7,075 nt of DNA, taken from NCBI GenBank assembly GCA_903887655.1, contig CAISQQ010000286.1:1-7075 (forward strand). The letters are read 5' to 3'. The notes under the pieces were generated by a model. That model made no database searches and was not told the DNA's origin. It saw nothing but the letters and a program-made list of their open reading frames with translations. The position numbers and the translations under genes were made by a program. Positions 5,629 to 7,075 of the stretch are shown here, piece by piece (position 1 is the stretch's first letter; each line of letters starts with the position of its first letter). The DNA comes from an uncultured Burkholderiales bacterium (GTDB lineage Bacteria > Pseudomonadota > Gammaproteobacteria > Burkholderiales > Burkholderiaceae_C).

Positions 5629-6603
5629 TCAATGCAGCAGGGGTTTCTTGAGCAAAGTGTTGCGGTCAACGGAGACGGGCGTGATGGTGATCAACTCGCC
5701 ATCTCTGGCCAAGGACAAAGGCACCTTGACCCCAGCGTCGCCCAATTTCCAGACCGCTTGCCACAGTTGTGACAGTGTGAACACCCGCTCTTCGCCCACT
5801 TTCACGATTTGATCCCCGTCCTTGATGCCAGCCTTCTCGGCCGGTGAGCCCGGTGTGATGAAGCTGATCATGAGTTGTCCCTCTGCTTCCACCGTGTACA
5901 TCCCCAGCCAGGGTCTGGCCGCCTGCTGGGTTTTGCCGGTGCTCAAGAGATCGCTCAAGATGGGTTTGAGCAAGTCGATGGGAACAAACATATTGCACTC
6001 GACCACTTGGCCTTTGGATTCTTGCTGAACCAAGAGGGAGCCAATGCCAATGAGCTGTCCGCTGCTGTTGACCAGAGCTGCACCACACCAGTGCGGGTGG
6101 GCCGGCGTGGTGTACAGCGCGCCTTCGATCAAATACTCCCAAAACCCAACAAATTCTTGCTGGGCAATGATCTCGGTCTCCAGCGAGTGCGCTAGTCCGC
6201 CGTGGCCCAGTGCGTAGGCCTTTTGGGGGAGATCGAGTGAGGCACTCGAGCCCATCTCCAAGTGCGGGCATCCGAGTGCGCCTAGCGGTTGAATGAGCCC
6301 AAATCCAGTGGTTTGGTCGTAGGCCAAAGTGAATCCTGGGACCACCACGCCTTGGTTGGTGGTGATCCATATCTTGGAGGCCTCTGTGATCAGATAGCCG
6401 ATGGTGAGAATGGTGCCTTCGGGGGAAATCACCACCCCGTAGCCATTGCGCTCAGTCCCCAAGGTGTCAGCAGTCAGTCCGTCTTCAAAGGCTTGCATGT
6501 GGATGAAAACAACGCTGTCCAAGGCCGCATTCAAGTCGAATTGCAGCATTTTGGGCTTGATTTGAATGGATTTTGGCAACGCCCATTCTTGGTGATCTGG
6601 CAT
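5629..6603 (-). CDS. HtrA-like (S1C) protein with PDZ domain, catalytic triad replaced; predicted pseudoprotease
   Basis: A 324-residue protein with a chymotrypsin-like domain (about 24-225) and one C-terminal PDZ domain (about 231-312, with WLGM and PGSPAEKAGIKDGDQIVKV). Alignment by eye to DegP/DegS motifs shows all three catalytic positions changed. GTILTIGYLI matches the GYILTNxHVV segment with Tyr70 at the His. YDQTTGFGLIQ matches DxxTDIALIQ with Gly100 at the Asp. HPHWCGAALVNSSGQLIGI matches PGNSGGALVNxxGELIGI with Cys173 at the Ser. The fold scaffold around each site is well kept, including NMFVPIDLLKPIL after the nucleophile site. There is no signal peptide or membrane anchor, so it should be cytosolic, unlike HtrA proteases. 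A likely role is binding C-termini or partners through the PDZ groove. I recall similar degenerate S1C proteins in other proteobacteria, so this is probably a family trait and not local decay. The ATG at 6603 lacks a clear ribosome site. The stop lies 26 bp before the aminotransferase ATG. Confidence 0.88.
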   Translation of the reverse strand: MPDHQEWALPKSIQIKPKMLQFDLNAALDSVVFIHMQAFEDGLTADTLGTERNGYGVVISPEGTILTIGYLITEASKIWITTNQGVVVPGFTLAYDQTTGFGLIQPLGALGCPHLEMGSSASLDLPQKAYALGHGGLAHSLETEIIAQQEFVGFWEYLIEGALYTTPAHPHWCGAALVNSSGQLIGIGSLLVQQESKGQVVECNMFVPIDLLKPILSDLLSTGKTQQAARPWLGMYTVEAEGQLMISFITPGSPAEKAGIKDGDQIVKVGEERVFTLSQLWQAVWKLGDAGVKVPLSLARDGELITITPVSVDRNTLLKKPLLH

Positions 6604-6816
6604 GGTGAATACTTTGCGAAAAGTCGCCTAAGCGGCGAAGACAAGGGTTGTTAATTTTAACGTACATCCTCTTTTCATGCGTTTTGCCCATTCGTCTGAG
6701 GCCGTCATCAGACTGCTGCTGTCGAAAGTACGCCATCCCTGTCCATTCCCATGGGTCTCGAACCCCAACCCATCGTCGCCCACCCCATGCCCCAGTGTGA
6801 ATGCACGGTGAGGCAA
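6604..6816 (-). other. 213 bp gap upstream of the HtrA-like gene, likely leader and control region
   Basis: No gene is supported here. Read on the minus strand it holds, in order, a 6-bp dyad with an 11-base loop (6751-6773), a 6-bp dyad with an 8-base spacer (6694-6713), an AT-rich block with TAAAAT at 6659-6654 (5 of 6 to a -10 box), and a 5-bp hairpin followed by CTTTT (6638-6624) just before the HtrA-like start. No good -35 box is present 16-19 bases before TAAAAT, so any promoter would be weak or activator-dependent. Confidence 0.4.
6694..6713. repeat. Inverted repeat upstream of the HtrA-like gene, possible operator
   Basis: GTCTGA at 6694-6699 and TCAGAC at 6708-6713 are perfect reverse complements separated by 8 bases. 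The dyad is centred about 45 bp before a -10-like TAAAAT on the minus strand, the distance at which an activator would contact RNA polymerase. A 6-bp dyad can occur by chance. Confidence 0.25.
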
Positions 6817-7075
6817 TTACAAGGCAGGTGGGAGCTTTTGAATCCAGCGCTCGATGTGCTCGACCATGGGTTCTACAGAGAGAGGTGCATAGATATCACC
6901 GACCAAGACATGCTGGTTTTCACTCTCGCTGTCGACCACCTCAAAGAGCTCTTTGGTCTTGCTGCCCAAGGCTTTGAAGGCTTGTTGGATCAAGACGGGA
7001 TCCACCACGTGGTCTTTCTGGCTGTAAAAAACGAGCACAGGTTGTTGGAATTGGGACAAGTCACTGTCTCTGACC
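6817..7075 (-). CDS. Alpha/beta hydrolase, C-terminal part only
   Basis: The frame is open from the right edge of the window to TAA at 6819-6817, giving the last 85 or so residues of a longer protein. PVLVFYSQKDHVVDP is the strand and turn that carries the catalytic acid in alpha/beta hydrolases; the Asp of KDHVVDP is the candidate. NQHVLVGD near the end supplies the candidate catalytic His. The tail (VEPMVEHIERWIQKLP) is a typical closing helix. The nucleophile elbow (G-x-S-x-G) and oxyanion hole lie outside the window, so esterase, lipase, dehalogenase or ring-fission hydrolase cannot be told apart. It is on the same strand as the HtrA-like gene but separated by 213 bp, so it may be a separate transcription unit. 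The TTG at 7059 is an internal Leu codon, not a start. Confidence 0.82.
   Translation of the reverse strand, partial: VRDSDLSQFQQPVLVFYSQKDHVVDPVLIQQAFKALGSKTKELFEVVDSESENQHVLVGDIYAPLSVEPMVEHIERWIQKLPPAL

Noticed and set aside
5666..6370. Long minus-strand frame of 234 codons
   Set aside because: It lies wholly inside the HtrA-like gene in another frame and translates to an Arg/His/Pro-rich sequence typical of an out-of-frame shadow.
6751..6773. T-arm-like GGTTCGAGACCC on the minus strand, suggesting a tRNA or an attachment site
   Set aside because: The five-base stem fails at two pairs and no D-arm, anticodon arm or acceptor stem can be built around it. It is a simple 6-bp dyad.
6628..6816. 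Small minus-strand frame (62 codons) between the hydrolase and the HtrA-like gene
   Set aside because: No ribosome site and a composition without hydrophobic core or motif; better explained as leader sequence.
1..7075. Mobile elements, CRISPR arrays, phage or defence genes
   Set aside because: No transposase, integrase, terminal inverted repeats, target duplications or regularly spaced direct repeats were seen.

Overview
This window most resembles a chromosomal piece of a betaproteobacterium of the order Burkholderiales, probably family Comamonadaceae. The basis is a Bug/TctC-type tricarboxylate-transporter binding protein (a family greatly expanded in that order), a GC content that looks like the high fifties by eye, frequent TTG leucine codons, and dense small operons of organic-acid and aromatic catabolism. 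The organism call is inference; no rRNA or tRNA is present to anchor it.

Layout. The genes form two convergent blocks that meet at about 4132-4216. The plus-strand block (1-4131) contains the 3' end of an RraA-like aldolase gene, a secreted Bug-family solute-binding protein, a fumarylacetoacetate hydrolase (FAH)-family enzyme, a gene-poor stretch of about 306 bp, a ModA-like binding-fold protein without a signal peptide, and a two-domain VOC (type I extradiol) dioxygenase. The minus-strand block (7075-4217), in transcription order, contains the 3' end of an alpha/beta hydrolase gene, a 213 bp gap, an HtrA-like protein with a PDZ domain whose catalytic triad is replaced, and a class III omega-amino acid:pyruvate aminotransferase.

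How the genes may work together. On the plus strand, an extradiol dioxygenase, an FAH-family hydrolase and an RraA/HMG-aldolase-like enzyme are the classes of step needed to open an aromatic ring and carry the product down to pyruvate-type compounds. The Bug protein would capture a carboxylate substrate in the periplasm. This is a plausible meta-cleavage route, but the substrate cannot be read from the sequence. The VOC gene has its own good ribosome site and a candidate sigma70 promoter, so it may be a separate transcription unit. On the minus strand, the degenerate protease and the aminotransferase are 26 bp apart and are probably co-transcribed.

The points most worth a second look are the HtrA-like protein, with Tyr, Gly and Cys where His, Asp and Ser are expected; the cytoplasmic ModA-like protein beside a ring-cleavage enzyme; and the intact active site of the dioxygenase, which argues for a real but unassigned substrate. 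I see no mobile element, CRISPR array, RNA gene or phage gene.
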